The notes: generated by a model from the sequence alone, not told the origin. DNA of 64,000 bases from Nitrospirota bacterium (GCA_030684575.1 JAUXVD010000014.1:62001-126000); one strand, 5' to 3'; numbered from the stretch's first letter, positions 1 through 9,269 are shown. Numbers and translations are program-made.

Positions 1-10
1 GTGCATTCGT

Positions 11-39
11 TTGACAGGTTTGGGGGTGGTTAGTAGACT
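11..39 (+). promoter_or_regulatory. Candidate sigma-70-type promoter for pilC
   Basis: TTGACA at 11-16, a 17-base spacer and TAGACT at 34-39 resemble a -35/-10 pair. The predicted start near 46 is about 65 bases before the pilC ATG. No coding sequence in the first 100 bases can be assigned; all three forward frames stop early (TAG at 31, TAG at 46, TGA at 12). Pattern evidence only. Confidence 0.45.
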
Positions 40-110
40 CGCCTGGTAGGTATTCCTCTCAGTTTACAACCGGCCATGGTCATGGCCACATCGAAGGGTG
101 AGTGTTGCGT

Positions 111-1328
111 ATGGCTACCTTTGCATATGTCGGACGAACCAGATCAGGTGCCGTCAAGAAGGGCGAGCTGAGCGCGAAGACCCGAGATGAGGCGGTGGAT
201 CAACTCCGCAAACAAAGCGTCGTCGTCACTAGTCTTGATGAAAAGAAGGGAGGCTCAGGCGGATTCAACTTGAGTCTTGGCTCTGGCCTCACCGATAAAG
301 ATTTGGTCGTGTTTACGCGGCAATTTGGCACGATGATTAATGCAGGTCTGCCGTTGGTGCAATGTCTCGAAATTCTCTCGACCCAGTCCGAGAATAAAGT
401 GCTACGAGAGACGATCGGAGAAGTGAAGACTCAGGTGGAAGCCGGCTCGACCTTTTCGGATGCCTTGCGGCGTCACCCCAAAGTGTTCGACGATCTGTAT
501 GTCAACCTCGTCCATGCGGGTGAGGTGGGGGGGTTGCTCGATACAATTTTGACGCGTCTTGCCGTGTACATCGAGAAAGCGATGAAACTCAAAGGGCAGA
601 TCAAATCTGCCATGATCTATCCTTCCGCGATCATGGGGGTTGCGGTTATTGTGATCGCGGTGCTCATGATATTTGTCATCCCGATCTTTGCAAAGATGTT
701 TCTGGAGTTGTCAGGCGGGAAAGTAGCGTTGCCTGGCCCAACCCAAGTGGTCATCGACGCCAGTAATTTCTTTATCGCGTACTGGTACGTCATCCTCGGG
801 GGTATTGTGGGGACCATCATGGGTGTGAAGAAGTATTATGCGACCGTTCAAGGGAGGAAGGTCATCGATACGTTGTTGCTCAAGTTGCCAGTCGTTGGAG
901 ATTTAATCAGAAAAGCTTCTGTCGCGAAGTTCACCCGCACGCTTGGGACATTGCTGACCAGTGGGGTTCCCATTCTCGACGGGTTGACCATTTGTGCAAA
1001 GACCTCGGGCAATAAGGTTGTTGAAGAAACCTTGTTAAACGCGCGTGTCAGTATCAGCGGCGGAAAGACCATTTCAGACCCCTTAGCCGCCAGCGGGGTT
1101 TTCCCGAAGATGGTGACGCATATGATCGCCGTCGGTGAATCAACCGGCGCGCTGGATGCGATGTTGGGGAAAATTGCAGACTTCTACGAAGAGGAAGTCG
1201 ATCAGGCGGTGTCCTCGTTGACGGCATTACTTGAGCCGGCGATGATGGTGTTCTTGGGGGTTGTGATTGGGTTTATCGTCATTGCGATGTACCTCCCGAT
1301 CTTCAAGATGGCGTCTGCCATCGGATAG
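111..1328 (+). CDS. pilC: Type IV pilus / type II secretion inner-membrane platform protein PilC
   Basis: This is the polytopic inner-membrane platform protein that couples the pilus assembly and retraction ATPases to the pseudopilus base. The roughly 405-residue length is typical. Two repeated T2SSF (GspF) domains are visible, at about 70-195 and 270-395, each with the family pattern of FTRQFGTMINAGLPLVQCL-like helices. Hydrophobic segments lie near 170-195, 220-245 and 375-400. The N-terminus (ATFAYVGRTRSGAVKKGEL) is the usual PilC opening. The frame extends to a GTG at 102, but the ATG at 111 gives the canonical start. pilS and pilR lie next downstream, which fits a pilus locus; the motor ATPase genes probably lie left of the window. 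Confidence 0.95.
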   Translation: MATFAYVGRTRSGAVKKGELSAKTRDEAVDQLRKQSVVVTSLDEKKGGSGGFNLSLGSGLTDKDLVVFTRQFGTMINAGLPLVQCLEILSTQSENKVLRETIGEVKTQVEAGSTFSDALRRHPKVFDDLYVNLVHAGEVGGLLDTILTRLAVYIEKAMKLKGQIKSAMIYPSAIMGVAVIVIAVLMIFVIPIFAKMFLELSGGKVALPGPTQVVIDASNFFIAYWYVILGGIVGTIMGVKKYYATVQGRKVIDTLLLKLPVVGDLIRKASVAKFTRTLGTLLTSGVPILDGLTICAKTSGNKVVEETLLNARVSISGGKTISDPLAASGVFPKMVTHMIAVGESTGALDAMLGKIADFYEEEVDQAVSSLTALLEPAMMVFLGVVIGFIVIAMYLPIFKMASAIG

Positions 1329-1411
1329 AGACTGGCGGTCGCCGTCCCTCTCGCGGAGTTGAGGCCTGTCTCCCAGTATGAAGGCGCTGAGCTCTTAGGG
1401 CTAAACTTCTC

Positions 1412-1441
1412 GCCGCCTCACCGAATGTGCGATGAGGCGGC
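1412..1441 (+). terminator. Hairpin after pilC, possible terminator
   Basis: GCCGCCTCA at 1412-1420 pairs perfectly with TGAGGCGGC at 1433-1441 across a 12-base loop. It lies between pilC and pilS. The following tract is only weakly T-rich, so intrinsic termination is uncertain. Confidence 0.4.
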
Positions 1442-1530
1442 TGTTGGCCTCCTAATTCGAAGAGAATGAGCGAAGCACATCTTTCTTCATATCCCGCCGA
1501 TTCTTCTTCTTGTCCAGAGGCTTTTCACTC

Positions 1531-3228
1531 ATGAGTGAGTTGCGCATAAGACTGTATTGGCTCATGGGGATTCGGCTCGCTCTCGTGAGTCTGACGCTCG
1601 GCCTGTCTCTCGCTTTCCAAGTTGTGAAGGGCGGGCGGGTTGAAACGTTTTATGCCCTGATCGTTCTCGCGTACGTTCTGACGATTCCTTCCGCTTTCCT
1701 GCTCCGTAGGCTAACCTCATCAGTCGCGCTCACGATATTCCTTTGGGCTCAGGTTGGGATCGACTTCCTTCTTGAAACGGTGTTGGTTGCGAGGACAGGG
1801 GGGGGCGAGAGTCCCTTCGCGGTGTTGTATGTCATGACGGTAGCGGTGGCCAGTCTCGTCCCTCGCCGACGCGTGGGGCTTCTTGCCGCCTGTTTCGGTA
1901 TCATTCTGTTCGGGCTCTTAACCAACATTCAACTGTACGGTCTTGCTGAAGGGTGGGGGTGGCTACCGCCGAGCCGGCTGACGGCGCCTGAAACGTTTCA
2001 AACATTCGGCGTCTATGCGCTTGCGCTGCTGGTCGTCGGAATTCTTGGCGGAACCTTAGCAGATCAGCTTCAGCAGGCGGACCAATCGTTACGCGAGAAG
2101 GAACAGGGGTTGACCCGGCTCCAGGTCTTTCACGAGAATATTGTCCATAGTATCAGCAGCGGCGTATTTACGGCAGATGCTACGGGGTGCATCACCTCAT
2201 TCAATCCGGCGGCACAGGAAGCGACTAGGTATACGATCGCCCAGGTGGTCGGGCGTCCTTGGCGCGAAATCTTTAATTGGCATCCTGCTCAGGAATCAGA
2301 CGAGCTGCTTGGCGATTCCCTGTCGTCGACGACGCGATTTGAGGTCGAATGTAAGCGTGCTGACGGCAATCGCCTGATCCTTGGTATGACCCTTTCTCCG
2401 TTGCATGAGCAGGGGAAGCAGACAGGCCTCGTTGGTGTGTTTAAGGATCTGACGCAGATTCGGGATCTCGAAGAGGAGATGCGGCGTAAGGATTGGCTGG
2501 CAAGTTTGGGTGAAATGTCTGCTGGAATGGCTCATGAAATTCGGAATCCGCTTGGCGCGTTGGCAGGCGCCATGCAAATGCTTCGGAAAGATGCGACGGA
2601 AGATCAAACCAATCGCCGGCTGATGGACATTGCGATTCGAGAGGCCACCAGGCTCGACAATATCATCACGGAATTTCTCCAGTATGCCCGTCCTCCGGCA
2701 CTGAATCTTGCCGAGCACGATCTCAATAAAGTACTTGCCGAGACGCTTGATCTCGTTCAACATGAAGCGCGAACTCGTTCACATATCAAAATTGTGACAT
2801 CCCTGGCAACGGGGATGCTCACGGCCCTGGTCGATCAAGATCAGTTCCGGCAAGTCTTCTGGAATATGGCGACGAACGCCTTTGAGGCGATGCCGGAGGG
2901 AGGACAGTTGACGATTTCGACAGGCTGTCGTCACGTCGATGCCGGCGGCCGCAAGGGGGATGTCATCGAAATTGCTTTTCAGGACACCGGCGAAGGCATT
3001 CCGAAGCAGAATCTGGATAAAATATTCCTTCCGTTTTTCACGACGAAGAAAGAAGGGTCTGGACTGGGTCTCGCAGCCGTGCATCGTATCGTCGATTTGC
3101 ACGGGGGCTGGATCAAGGTCGAAAGTCAGGAGCGTCAGGGCTCACGGTTTGTGGTCTGTATGCCGCGTTCTGGAGATGCCGGGATGCGGTTGTGGCATGA
3201 GGGACGAACGCCGTGGAAAAGATCCTAG
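1531..3228 (+). CDS. pilS: PilS-type membrane sensor histidine kinase with PAS domain
   Basis: Sensor kinase of a two-component pair. About six hydrophobic segments occupy the first 180 residues, followed by a short coiled stretch, a PAS domain (about 200-310), a HisKA domain with the phospho-accepting His in MAHEIRNPLG (about residue 335) and a HATPase_c domain with N (MATNAFEAMP), G1 (DTGEGIP) and G2 (GSGLGLAAV) boxes. The frame opens at a TTG at 1510, but the ATG at 1531 lies about 11 bases after an AGAGG and is preferred. Its end overlaps the pilR start by 16 bases, so the pair is co-translated. By family, PilS senses pilin or membrane state and phosphorylates PilR. The symbol rests on architecture and on pilC next door. 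Confidence 0.85.
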   Translation: MSELRIRLYWLMGIRLALVSLTLGLSLAFQVVKGGRVETFYALIVLAYVLTIPSAFLLRRLTSSVALTIFLWAQVGIDFLLETVLVARTGGGESPFAVLYVMTVAVASLVPRRRVGLLAACFGIILFGLLTNIQLYGLAEGWGWLPPSRLTAPETFQTFGVYALALLVVGILGGTLADQLQQADQSLREKEQGLTRLQVFHENIVHSISSGVFTADATGCITSFNPAAQEATRYTIAQVVGRPWREIFNWHPAQESDELLGDSLSSTTRFEVECKRADGNRLILGMTLSPLHEQGKQTGLVGVFKDLTQIRDLEEEMRRKDWLASLGEMSAGMAHEIRNPLGALAGAMQMLRKDATEDQTNRRLMDIAIREATRLDNIITEFLQYARPPALNLAEHDLNKVLAETLDLVQHEARTRSHIKIVTSLATGMLTALVDQDQFRQVFWNMATNAFEAMPEGGQLTISTGCRHVDAGGRKGDVIEIAFQDTGEGIPKQNLDKIFLPFFTTKKEGSGLGLAAVHRIVDLHGGWIKVESQERQGSRFVVCMPRSGDAGMRLWHEGRTPWKRS

Positions 3229-4595
3229 TTGTTGATGATGAGCGAAGTCTCCGCGAGGTCCTGAGCATCATGCTCACACGAGCCGGGTATGCCGTGACCG
3301 AAGCTTCGGACGGCGAAGAGGCTATCAGTCATGTGAATAGGGAAATTTTCGATCTCGTGATCACCGACCTTCGCATGCCGAAAGCCGACGGCATGGCGGT
3401 CCTCAAGGCGGTGAAGTCCTCGTCTCCCGAAACCGTCGTTCTGGTCCTTACGGCATTCGCGACTGCGGACTCGGCGGTCGATGCGATGAAGCAGGGCGCG
3501 TATGACTACCTGACCAAGCCGTTCCAGGTCGATGAAGTGCAGCTGATCATCCGCAATGCTCTGGAGAAGCGGCGACTCTCGACGGAAAATATTCTCTTGA
3601 AGCGCGAAATGGCGAGCCAATCGTCGTTTGCGCAGATCGTCGGCCAGAGTGAGAGCATGCAGAAGGTGTTCGATGTGGTGCGCAAGGTCGCAGACGCCAA
3701 GAGCAATGTGCTGATTTGCGGGGAAAGCGGAACAGGCAAAGAGTTGGTGGCGCGCGCGATCCACTATAACAGTGCCCGGAGTCCGATGCCGTTTGTGGCG
3801 GTGAATTGCAGCGCTGTGCCGGAGACGTTGCTCGAAAGCGAACTGTTCGGGCACATGAAAGGGTCCTTTACCGGGGCGATGGCCAATAAAGCCGGGTTGT
3901 TTGAAATCGCCAATGGCGGCACCATCTTTCTGGACGAAATCGGCGACACCACCCCTACGATTCAAGTGAAGTTGTTGCGTGTGATTCAGGAGCGAGAGTT
4001 CCGGCGGGTGGGCGGGACCCAGGACGTGAAGGTTGATGTGCGCATCGTGGCCGCAACCAATAAAGACCTTGAAAAGGCTGTGGCCGACGGGTCGTTTCGT
4101 GAAGACTTATATTACCGCTTAGATGTCATCCCGATCCGGCTCCCGCCATTGCGGCTTCGTACCGGGGATATTCCGTTACTCGTGAAGCATTTCCTGGAAA
4201 AGTTTTCTCAGGAAAGCGGAAAGCCAGCTCCTGTCTTGACGCCGGAGGCGATGCATGTGTTATTGGGCCATGAGTGGCGCGGCAACGTGCGCGAGCTTGA
4301 AAACTTGCTCGAACGGGTTGTCGCCTTTTCCGCCGGTGCGCCTGTATCGGATGAAGATATTCGCGGTTGGCTCCACCGTGTGGTGACTCCTCAGCAGCAG
4401 GGGGTGCCTACGGATCTGCCGGAAGATGGCGTGGATTTGGAAGGGTTGATCAACGGCATTGAAAAGGCTTTATTGCTGCAGGCGCTGGAACGGGCCCAGT
4501 GGGTCAAGAAAAAGGCTGCCAGGTTACTGAAGCTCAACACGCGGTCGTTTCGTTATCGGCTAGAGAAGTATGCGATCAAGGGTGGCCGTGATTAA
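3213..4595 (+). CDS. pilR: PilR-type sigma-54-dependent response regulator
   Basis: NtrC-family activator of 460 residues. It has a receiver domain (1-120; acidic pocket DD at 8-9, phospho-acceptor D52, K102), an AAA+ domain with Walker A at 170-177 (GESGTGKE), the sigma-54 contact loop GSFTGA at 217-222 (common variant of GAFTGA) and Walker B (GTIFLDEIGD), and a C-terminal Fis-type helix-turn-helix (KKKAARLLKLNTRSFRYRL). It starts at a GTG inside the end of pilS. Expected to drive sigma-54 promoters, classically pilin genes; none is evident nearby. It overlaps ispE by 26 bases at its 3' end. Confidence 0.9.
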   Translation: MEKILVVDDERSLREVLSIMLTRAGYAVTEASDGEEAISHVNREIFDLVITDLRMPKADGMAVLKAVKSSSPETVVLVLTAFATADSAVDAMKQGAYDYLTKPFQVDEVQLIIRNALEKRRLSTENILLKREMASQSSFAQIVGQSESMQKVFDVVRKVADAKSNVLICGESGTGKELVARAIHYNSARSPMPFVAVNCSAVPETLLESELFGHMKGSFTGAMANKAGLFEIANGGTIFLDEIGDTTPTIQVKLLRVIQEREFRRVGGTQDVKVDVRIVAATNKDLEKAVADGSFREDLYYRLDVIPIRLPPLRLRTGDIPLLVKHFLEKFSQESGKPAPVLTPEAMHVLLGHEWRGNVRELENLLERVVAFSAGAPVSDEDIRGWLHRVVTPQQQGVPTDLPEDGVDLEGLINGIEKALLLQALERAQWVKKKAARLLKLNTRSFRYRLEKYAIKGGRD

Positions 4596-5511
4596 TTCGC
4601 AGTTGAATCCCTCCGAGATCACCGTGTGTGCTCCGGCCAAAATCAATCTCATTCTCCGTATCCTCGACCGCCGTCCAGACGGGTTCCACAATCTCTGGTC
4701 GATTATGCAGACGGTCGCGCTGGAAGATGAGGTGCAGATCAGGCTCTGTCCCGGACGGCAGGGCATCTACCTGAGCTGTGATGCCGGTCAGTTGGCTGCT
4801 GACCAAAGTAACCTCGTGTTTCGCGCAGCCGCTGCGGTGGTGGAGAGAGCCCAGTCGTCGATCGGTCTCGAGATTGAACTTCGAAAACGCATTCCGATGG
4901 GGGCGGGCCTGGGTGGAGGGAGCAGCGATGCCGCAGCGACCATCTTAGGACTGAACCGTTTGTTACGGCTTGGATGGTCTTCGCTGGAGATGGCCGATGT
5001 CGGGCAATCGCTGGGGAGCGATGTCCCGTTCTTTCTGTTCGCTCCTTCATCATTCGTGGCAGGTCGGGGAGAAACCGTTCGGCCCGTCGTTGTTGAGGAG
5101 CCGCGCTGGATTGTGCTTGCGAATCCAGGGTTTGGGGTCAATACCAAGTGGGCGTATCAAGAGCTAGCTGCAAGTAGGACGGGTGTGAGGCCGCTGTCAC
5201 CAGCGCAGTGCGAACTCGACCGGCAATCGCGGGTGAGTTGGGCTCAACTCATTGCCGCGGCAGAGAATGATTTCGAGGCGCCGGTTTTTGCCGCCCATGG
5301 GCGGCTCCGGGAGATCAAGCAGGTTTTGCAGACTCAAGGAGCTGAAATTGCGCTGCTATCCGGAAGCGGGGCAACGGTGTTCGGGGTCTTCACCAATGAG
5401 ACGGTCGCGCGCCTGGCCCAGTCTAAGTTGGCCAGTGACCCGTTGATGACGGTATTCGTTGTCCCTACCTGTTCCGGCGCGCTTCTCGTGCAAGAAGAAC
5501 TCTCGCGATAG
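4570..5511 (+). CDS. ispE: 4-diphosphocytidyl-2-C-methyl-D-erythritol kinase IspE
   Basis: GHMP kinase that phosphorylates CDP-methylerythritol in the MEP (non-mevalonate) isoprenoid pathway, in the cytoplasm. The opening CAPAKINLILRILDRRPDGFH is the IspE substrate-site signature, and the glycine-rich ATP loop PMGAGLGGGSSDAA lies at 109-122. A third GHMP motif (LLSGSGATVFGVF) is near residue 275. The 313-residue length is slightly above the roughly 290 norm; the surplus is N-terminal, so a GTG at 4582 is an alternative start. prs follows, an arrangement common in bacteria. Confidence 0.95.
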   Translation: MRSRVAVINSQLNPSEITVCAPAKINLILRILDRRPDGFHNLWSIMQTVALEDEVQIRLCPGRQGIYLSCDAGQLAADQSNLVFRAAAAVVERAQSSIGLEIELRKRIPMGAGLGGGSSDAAATILGLNRLLRLGWSSLEMADVGQSLGSDVPFFLFAPSSFVAGRGETVRPVVVEEPRWIVLANPGFGVNTKWAYQELAASRTGVRPLSPAQCELDRQSRVSWAQLIAAAENDFEAPVFAAHGRLREIKQVLQTQGAEIALLSGSGATVFGVFTNETVARLAQSKLASDPLMTVFVVPTCSGALLVQEELSR

Positions 5512-5518
5512 GCCTTGG

Positions 5519-5548
5519 TTGACAAGCCTCCGTACATTCCGTTACATT
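5519..5548 (+). promoter_or_regulatory. Candidate promoter upstream of prs
   Basis: TTGACA at 5519-5524, an 18-base spacer, TACATT at 5543-5548. It begins just after the ispE stop, about 150 bases before prs. The 18-base spacing recurs in several other candidate promoters in this window (rpsF, folD, the oxidoreductase operon). Confidence 0.45.
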
Positions 5549-5695
5549 CTGACCCCTTAGTTGGCTCCCTCAACAGCGCGCAGCGAACAGCGGTGGGCGG
5601 GCATTTACTACGCCAACCTACGCCCGCGGTCGAGATGAACCACGCACGAAATCAGACCCTTCGTAATCGTATTCAAAGGATTTTCTAGGGAATCG

Positions 5696-6637
5696 ATGAG
5701 CAGAGAGCTAAAGATATTCTCTGGTAATGCAAATCCGGCCCTGGCCCATGAGATTTGTGCCTACCTTGGGACAAAACTTGGCGAGGCCACGGTGGCGTCA
5801 TTCAGTGACGGCGAGATTCGCGTCAGGATCGAGGAGAACGTTCGCGGCGCAGATGTGTTCGTCGTGCAATCCAGCTGTCAGCCGGTCAACGACTCCCTGA
5901 TGGAGCTGTTGATTATTATTGATGCGCTCAAACGGTCCTCTGCGGATAGGATCACAGCAGTCATTCCGTATTTCGGCTATGCCCGTCAAGATCGTAAGGA
6001 TCAGCCACGTGTGCCGATTTCAGCAAAACTCGTGGCCGACCTTATCACCACCGCCGGCACAGACCGTGTTCTCACGATGGACCTGCATGCGGGGCAGATT
6101 CAGGGATTCTTCAACATACCAGTGGACCATCTCTACGCGCTTCCCGTATTATTGGATTACATTACGAAACAAAAAGTAGACGATCTGGTCGTTGTGTCCC
6201 CCGATGCCGGCGGTGTCGAGCGGGCTCGCGCGTTTGCCAAGCGGCTTCAAGCAAACTTGGCGATCATCGATAAGCGGCGAGAGGGACCCAACCAGACGCA
6301 GATCATGAACATCATCGGTGACGTGGCGGGCAGGAGCGCGCTCTTGCTGGATGACATGATCGACACGGCGGGCACCATCGTCAAGGGGGCTCAAGCCTGT
6401 CTCGATAAAGGGGCGCGTGAAGTATGGACGGCTTGTACCCATGCGGTCCTCACCGGGCCGGCGTTGGACCGGATTCAACAATCCTGCTTGAGGCAGGTGA
6501 TCGTGACTAATTCGATTCCGTTACGGGGCAAAGAGCAGATCTGCCCGAAGTTGCATCAATTGTCGGTCGCACCACTGCTCGGTGAGGCGATCAGGCGTAT
6601 CCATGAAGATGAGTCGGTGAGTTCATTGTTTGCCTAA
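5696..6637 (+). CDS. prs: Ribose-phosphate pyrophosphokinase
   Basis: Makes PRPP from ribose 5-phosphate and ATP for nucleotide, His, Trp and NAD synthesis. The 313-residue length is standard. Recognisable motifs are the N-terminal [16 protein letters not shown], the flexible-loop region [10 protein letters not shown], the PRPP synthetase signature [11 protein letters not shown] and the PRPP-binding loop [10 protein letters not shown]. It starts with an ATG preceded by TAGGGAATCG. The gap to rplY is about 50 bases, so prs, rplY and pth probably form one unit. Confidence 0.97.
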   Translation: MSRELKIFSGNANPALAHEICAYLGTKLGEATVASFSDGEIRVRIEENVRGADVFVVQSSCQPVNDSLMELLIIIDALKRSSADRITAVIPYFGYARQDRKDQPRVPISAKLVADLITTAGTDRVLTMDLHAGQIQGFFNIPVDHLYALPVLLDYITKQKVDDLVVVSPDAGGVERARAFAKRLQANLAIIDKRREGPNQTQIMNIIGDVAGRSALLLDDMIDTAGTIVKGAQACLDKGAREVWTACTHAVLTGPALDRIQQSCLRQVIVTNSIPLRGKEQICPKLHQLSVAPLLGEAIRRIHEDESVSSLFA

Positions 6638-6688
6638 TTACGAGACTGAGACATCTGAAGACCAGCGAGAAGGGGGCGAAGGCGTATC

Positions 6689-7459
6689 ATGAAATTCGAA
6701 CTAGCAGTCACCGTGAGAGAGAAAACAGGAAAAGGTGCGGCGCGCCAGCTTCGGCGAGAGGGCAAGATCCCAGGCGTGCTATACGGGCAGGGCGAATGTC
6801 TGCTCTTGACGATTGAGCCTGATAGCTTGGTCAAAATTTTGAAGGCACAGGCAGGAGGGACCGCACTCGTGTCGCTGACGCTGACTGGTGCGAAGTCGGC
6901 TCCGAAACGGACCGCACTCTTGCGCGATTTCCAGGTCGATCCGGTCGAAGGAAATGTGTTGCATGCGGATTTGTTTGAAATCTCGATGAACAAGCCGATT
7001 CGTGTGAAAGTGCCTCTCCATTTGACCGGCGGAGTGCCTGCTGGTGTGAAGGAAGGCGGTGTTCTTCACCACAACATGCGTGAGTTGCACATCGAGTGTT
7101 TGCCGGCTGCGTTGCCAGATTTTATCGAAGTTGATGCGTCGGGGCTGAATATTTCCCAAGGCCTCCACTTGAAAGATGTCGCTGAGCTCGAAGGGATCAA
7201 ATTTCTTGACGATCCTGAGCATATGGTTGTGAGTGTGGCGGCGCCGATGACGGAAGCCAAGCTGGAGTCGCTCCTTGCGAGCGGCGTAGTCGGAGTTGAG
7301 GGCGGGAAAGAGCCTGAAGTGGCAGGCAAAGGCAAGGTTGAAGGTGCTGAGGGCGGCGAAGCAGGGAAGGCCGGGGCGGCGGCTGATGCCAAGGGCGGCG
7401 ATAAGAAGGGTGCTGCGGCACCAAAAGCTGAGAAGAAAGAAGCCGAAAAGAAGAAGTAA
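6689..7459 (+). CDS. rplY: Large ribosomal subunit protein bL25 (CTC form) with Ala/Lys/Gly-rich tail
   Basis: 5S rRNA-binding ribosomal protein of the long CTC (general stress) type. The N-terminal bL25 domain (1-95; REKTGKGAARQLRREGKIPGVLYG) is followed by the TL5/CTC beta domain (about 100-190). The last 55 or so residues are a low-complexity tail of Gly, Ala, Glu and Lys ending in KKEAEKKK, probably disordered and nucleic-acid binding. pth begins 2 bases after the stop, the widespread rplY-pth pairing. Confidence 0.95.
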   Translation: MKFELAVTVREKTGKGAARQLRREGKIPGVLYGQGECLLLTIEPDSLVKILKAQAGGTALVSLTLTGAKSAPKRTALLRDFQVDPVEGNVLHADLFEISMNKPIRVKVPLHLTGGVPAGVKEGGVLHHNMRELHIECLPAALPDFIEVDASGLNISQGLHLKDVAELEGIKFLDDPEHMVVSVAAPMTEAKLESLLASGVVGVEGGKEPEVAGKGKVEGAEGGEAGKAGAAADAKGGDKKGAAAPKAEKKEAEKKK

Positions 7460-7461
7460 CA

Positions 7462-8058
7462 GTGCATCTCATCGTTGGGCTGGGCAACCCTGGTGCGGCC
7501 TATGCTCAGACTCGTCACAATATCGGAATGTTGGCCATCGAGCGGGCCGCCGCTCGATGGTCCATCCGTCTCGCTAGGCGCGGGATCGCGCAGCGAGGAT
7601 CCGGGCGACTCGGGTCGGAACTCCTTGAACTTGCCGGCACGCTCGACTGGATGAACATCACCGGTCCTCCGCTCAAAGGCCTCCTCCGCGAGTATTCATT
7701 AACTGCTGTAGATCTGATCCTTCTCCACGACGACCTTGACCTTGAGATGGGGCGTCTCCGCATCAAGCAAGAGGGCGGTCACGGAGGACATAACGGCATC
7801 AGGTCGGTCATCGAGACGCTCGGCACGACTCAGTTTATACGAATAAAAATCGGAATCGGCCGTCCGGTACCGCGTCAGGATTCGGCGGATTATGTGCTGC
7901 AGGCGTTCACGAGAGAAGAACTCGAGGTGTTGAATCCCTGTCTCGATCGCGTCGTCGATGCATTGGAATGTTTGATCCACAGGGGGACAGCCGTGGCCAT
8001 GAATCAGTTCAATATCCGCGAGAAGCCGGCAGGAGATGAAGGCGCGCCATTAAGCTGA
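7462..8058 (+). CDS. pth: Peptidyl-tRNA hydrolase
   Basis: Releases peptides from prematurely dropped peptidyl-tRNA. It starts at a GTG two bases after rplY. Catalytic and binding residues N9 (GLGNPG), H19 (TRHNIG) and the Asp of LLHDDLDLEMG are present, as is the GGHNGIRS signature. The 198-residue length is normal. An internal stretch (RRGIAQRGSGRLGSELLELAG) is shorter and more basic than usual but leaves the motifs intact. Confidence 0.95.
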   Translation: MHLIVGLGNPGAAYAQTRHNIGMLAIERAAARWSIRLARRGIAQRGSGRLGSELLELAGTLDWMNITGPPLKGLLREYSLTAVDLILLHDDLDLEMGRLRIKQEGGHGGHNGIRSVIETLGTTQFIRIKIGIGRPVPRQDSADYVLQAFTREELEVLNPCLDRVVDALECLIHRGTAVAMNQFNIREKPAGDEGAPLS

Positions 8059-8109
8059 TTTCTGCCGGCAGTACTGAAGAAATCTAGGAGTCGACGTGCG
8101 GTTGGGCCA

Positions 8110-8125
8110 GCGTGAAAGCTCACGC
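8110..8125 (+). terminator. Short hairpin after pth
   Basis: GCGTGA at 8110-8115 pairs with TCACGC at 8120-8125 across a four-base loop. It lies between pth and the rpsF promoter; there is no T tract, so termination is only possible. Confidence 0.25.
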
Positions 8126-8142
8126 AGGGCCTCCCCTTTCAT

Positions 8143-8172
8143 TTGACAGTTTCTTCAAGGCTATGGTAGCTT
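8143..8172 (+). promoter_or_regulatory. Candidate promoter of the rpsF-ssb-rpsR operon
   Basis: TTGACA at 8143-8148 with TAGCTT 18 bases later (8167-8172); a better -10-like TATGGT at 8162-8167 has a spacing of only 13. It lies about 85 bases upstream of rpsF. Confidence 0.35.
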
Positions 8173-8181
8173 CACCCCTTC

Positions 8182-8245
8182 GCGCTGGCTGAATCCAGCG
8201 TACCTACACCTTGCTCCCGACTGGTTCGGGGGCCTTTGTCCAGGA
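8182..8245 (+). promoter_or_regulatory. Structured rpsF leader, possible S6:S18 autoregulatory element
   Basis: Two hairpins are visible before the ribosome-binding site: CGCTGG/CCAGCG near 8182-8199 and CCCGA/TCGGG with loop CTGGT near 8217-8231. In many bacteria the rpsF leader binds the bS6:bS18 complex to repress translation. The position fits; I cannot show that the consensus fold is present. Confidence 0.25.
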
Positions 8246-8255
8246 GGATTGCTGC

Positions 8256-8603
8256 ATGGAGCTCTACGAGTCTCTGTTTATTATTCGTACGTCTCTTACC
8301 GACGAAGAGACCGCTGCCCTCATTGAGAAGATGAAGGCGGTGGCAGAGAAGACCGGTGCGCAGTTTATCAAGTCAGAAAACTGGGGCAAGAAGAAACTCG
8401 CGTACGAAGTGAAGCGTGAGCGCAAGGGCACCTACGCCTATTTTTACTTCAGGGCGCCCAACATCACGGTCGGTGAATTGGAACGGTCCTACCGGCTGGA
8501 AGACCCCATCCTCAAGTTCTTGACCGTCCATCTCAAAAAAGAACTCGTGCCACCACGGCCGCTTGAAACGTCATCGGAGGAGTTCGCCGGTGGCCGGGTT
8601 TAA
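8256..8603 (+). CDS. rpsF: Small ribosomal subunit protein bS6
   Basis: bS6 of 115 residues, which pairs with bS18 on the 30S platform. MELYESLFIIRTSL and the LAYEVKRERKGTYAYFYF strand pattern are characteristic. The frame runs upstream to a TTG at 8211, but the ATG at 8256 follows AGGAGG (8242-8247) at good spacing. Its last 14 bases overlap ssb. Confidence 0.95.
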   Translation: MELYESLFIIRTSLTDEETAALIEKMKAVAEKTGAQFIKSENWGKKKLAYEVKRERKGTYAYFYFRAPNITVGELERSYRLEDPILKFLTVHLKKELVPPRPLETSSEEFAGGRV

Positions 8604-8988
8604 TAAAGTCATTTTGATCGGGAATCTCACGCGGAATCCCGAGCTGCGGTATACGCCGAACGGGACGCCGGTGGCCAGCTTGGGGCTTGCGGTCAGTCGG
8701 CGGTACAAGCAGGGCGAAGAATTAAAAGAGGAAGTCTGCTTTGTCGACATTGTGGTCTTTGGCAAACAGGCGGAACATTGCGGGCAGTATCTCAGTAAGG
8801 GGAGTGGTGTCATCGTTGACGGGCGACTCCAGCAACGCCGATGGGAAACGGAAGACGGCCAAAAGCGCAGCAAGCACGAGGTCGTGGCCCAAACGGTGAC
8901 GTTTATGCCGAAACGCCAGGATGGCGGCGGCGGGGTTGAGCCACCAGCGCATGATGATGCCGGCTATGAACCCGACGAGCACGTCTAA
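8590..8988 (+). CDS. ssb: Single-stranded DNA-binding protein
   Basis: OB-fold ssDNA-binding protein, 132 residues from the GTG at 8590 ([24 protein letters not shown] is the universal opening). GGAGG at 8576-8580 supports this start over the TTG at 8563. The OB fold fills about 1-105. The tail is short, and although acidic it ends in PDEHV without the usual DDDIPF tip that recruits partner proteins. The location between rpsF and rpsR is the classic bacterial order. Confidence 0.93.
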   Translation: MAGFNKVILIGNLTRNPELRYTPNGTPVASLGLAVSRRYKQGEELKEEVCFVDIVVFGKQAEHCGQYLSKGSGVIVDGRLQQRRWETEDGQKRSKHEVVAQTVTFMPKRQDGGGGVEPPAHDDAGYEPDEHV

Positions 8989-9005
8989 CAAAAAGGGAGA
9001 CGGTT

Positions 9006-9269
9006 ATGGAGCGTGAACAGGGCGGAGATCGGGACGGAGGCGGTGGCGGCGGACGGTTTTTTCAGCGTCGCCGGCCTTGTCGGTTTTGCATTGAAAAAGG
9101 CGCGATCGATTTCAAGGACGTCGGGCTATTGAGAAATTTCCTTACGGAGCGTGGGCGGATCGTTCCGCGGCGTATTTCCGGTAATTGTATGAGGCACCAA
9201 CGCGAATTGACGGCTGCCGTCAAGCGGGCTCGGCATATCGCGCTGATCAGTTTTGCGGAAGAGCGATAA
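9006..9269 (+). CDS. rpsR: Small ribosomal subunit protein bS18, zinc-binding form
   Basis: bS18 of 87 residues with a Gly/Asp-rich N-terminal leader. The core ([53 protein letters not shown]) is diagnostic. C25, C28, C61 and H64 form a potential Zn site (C+ paralogue type), absent from the E. coli protein. RBS GGGAGA precedes the ATG. Co-transcribed with rpsF and ssb. Confidence 0.95.
   Translation: MEREQGGDRDGGGGGGRFFQRRRPCRFCIEKGAIDFKDVGLLRNFLTERGRIVPRRISGNCMRHQRELTAAVKRARHIALISFAEER

Noticed and set aside
3225-3965. 246-residue minus-strand frame opposite pilR
   Set aside because: Antisense shadow; composition and lack of RBS argue against a gene.
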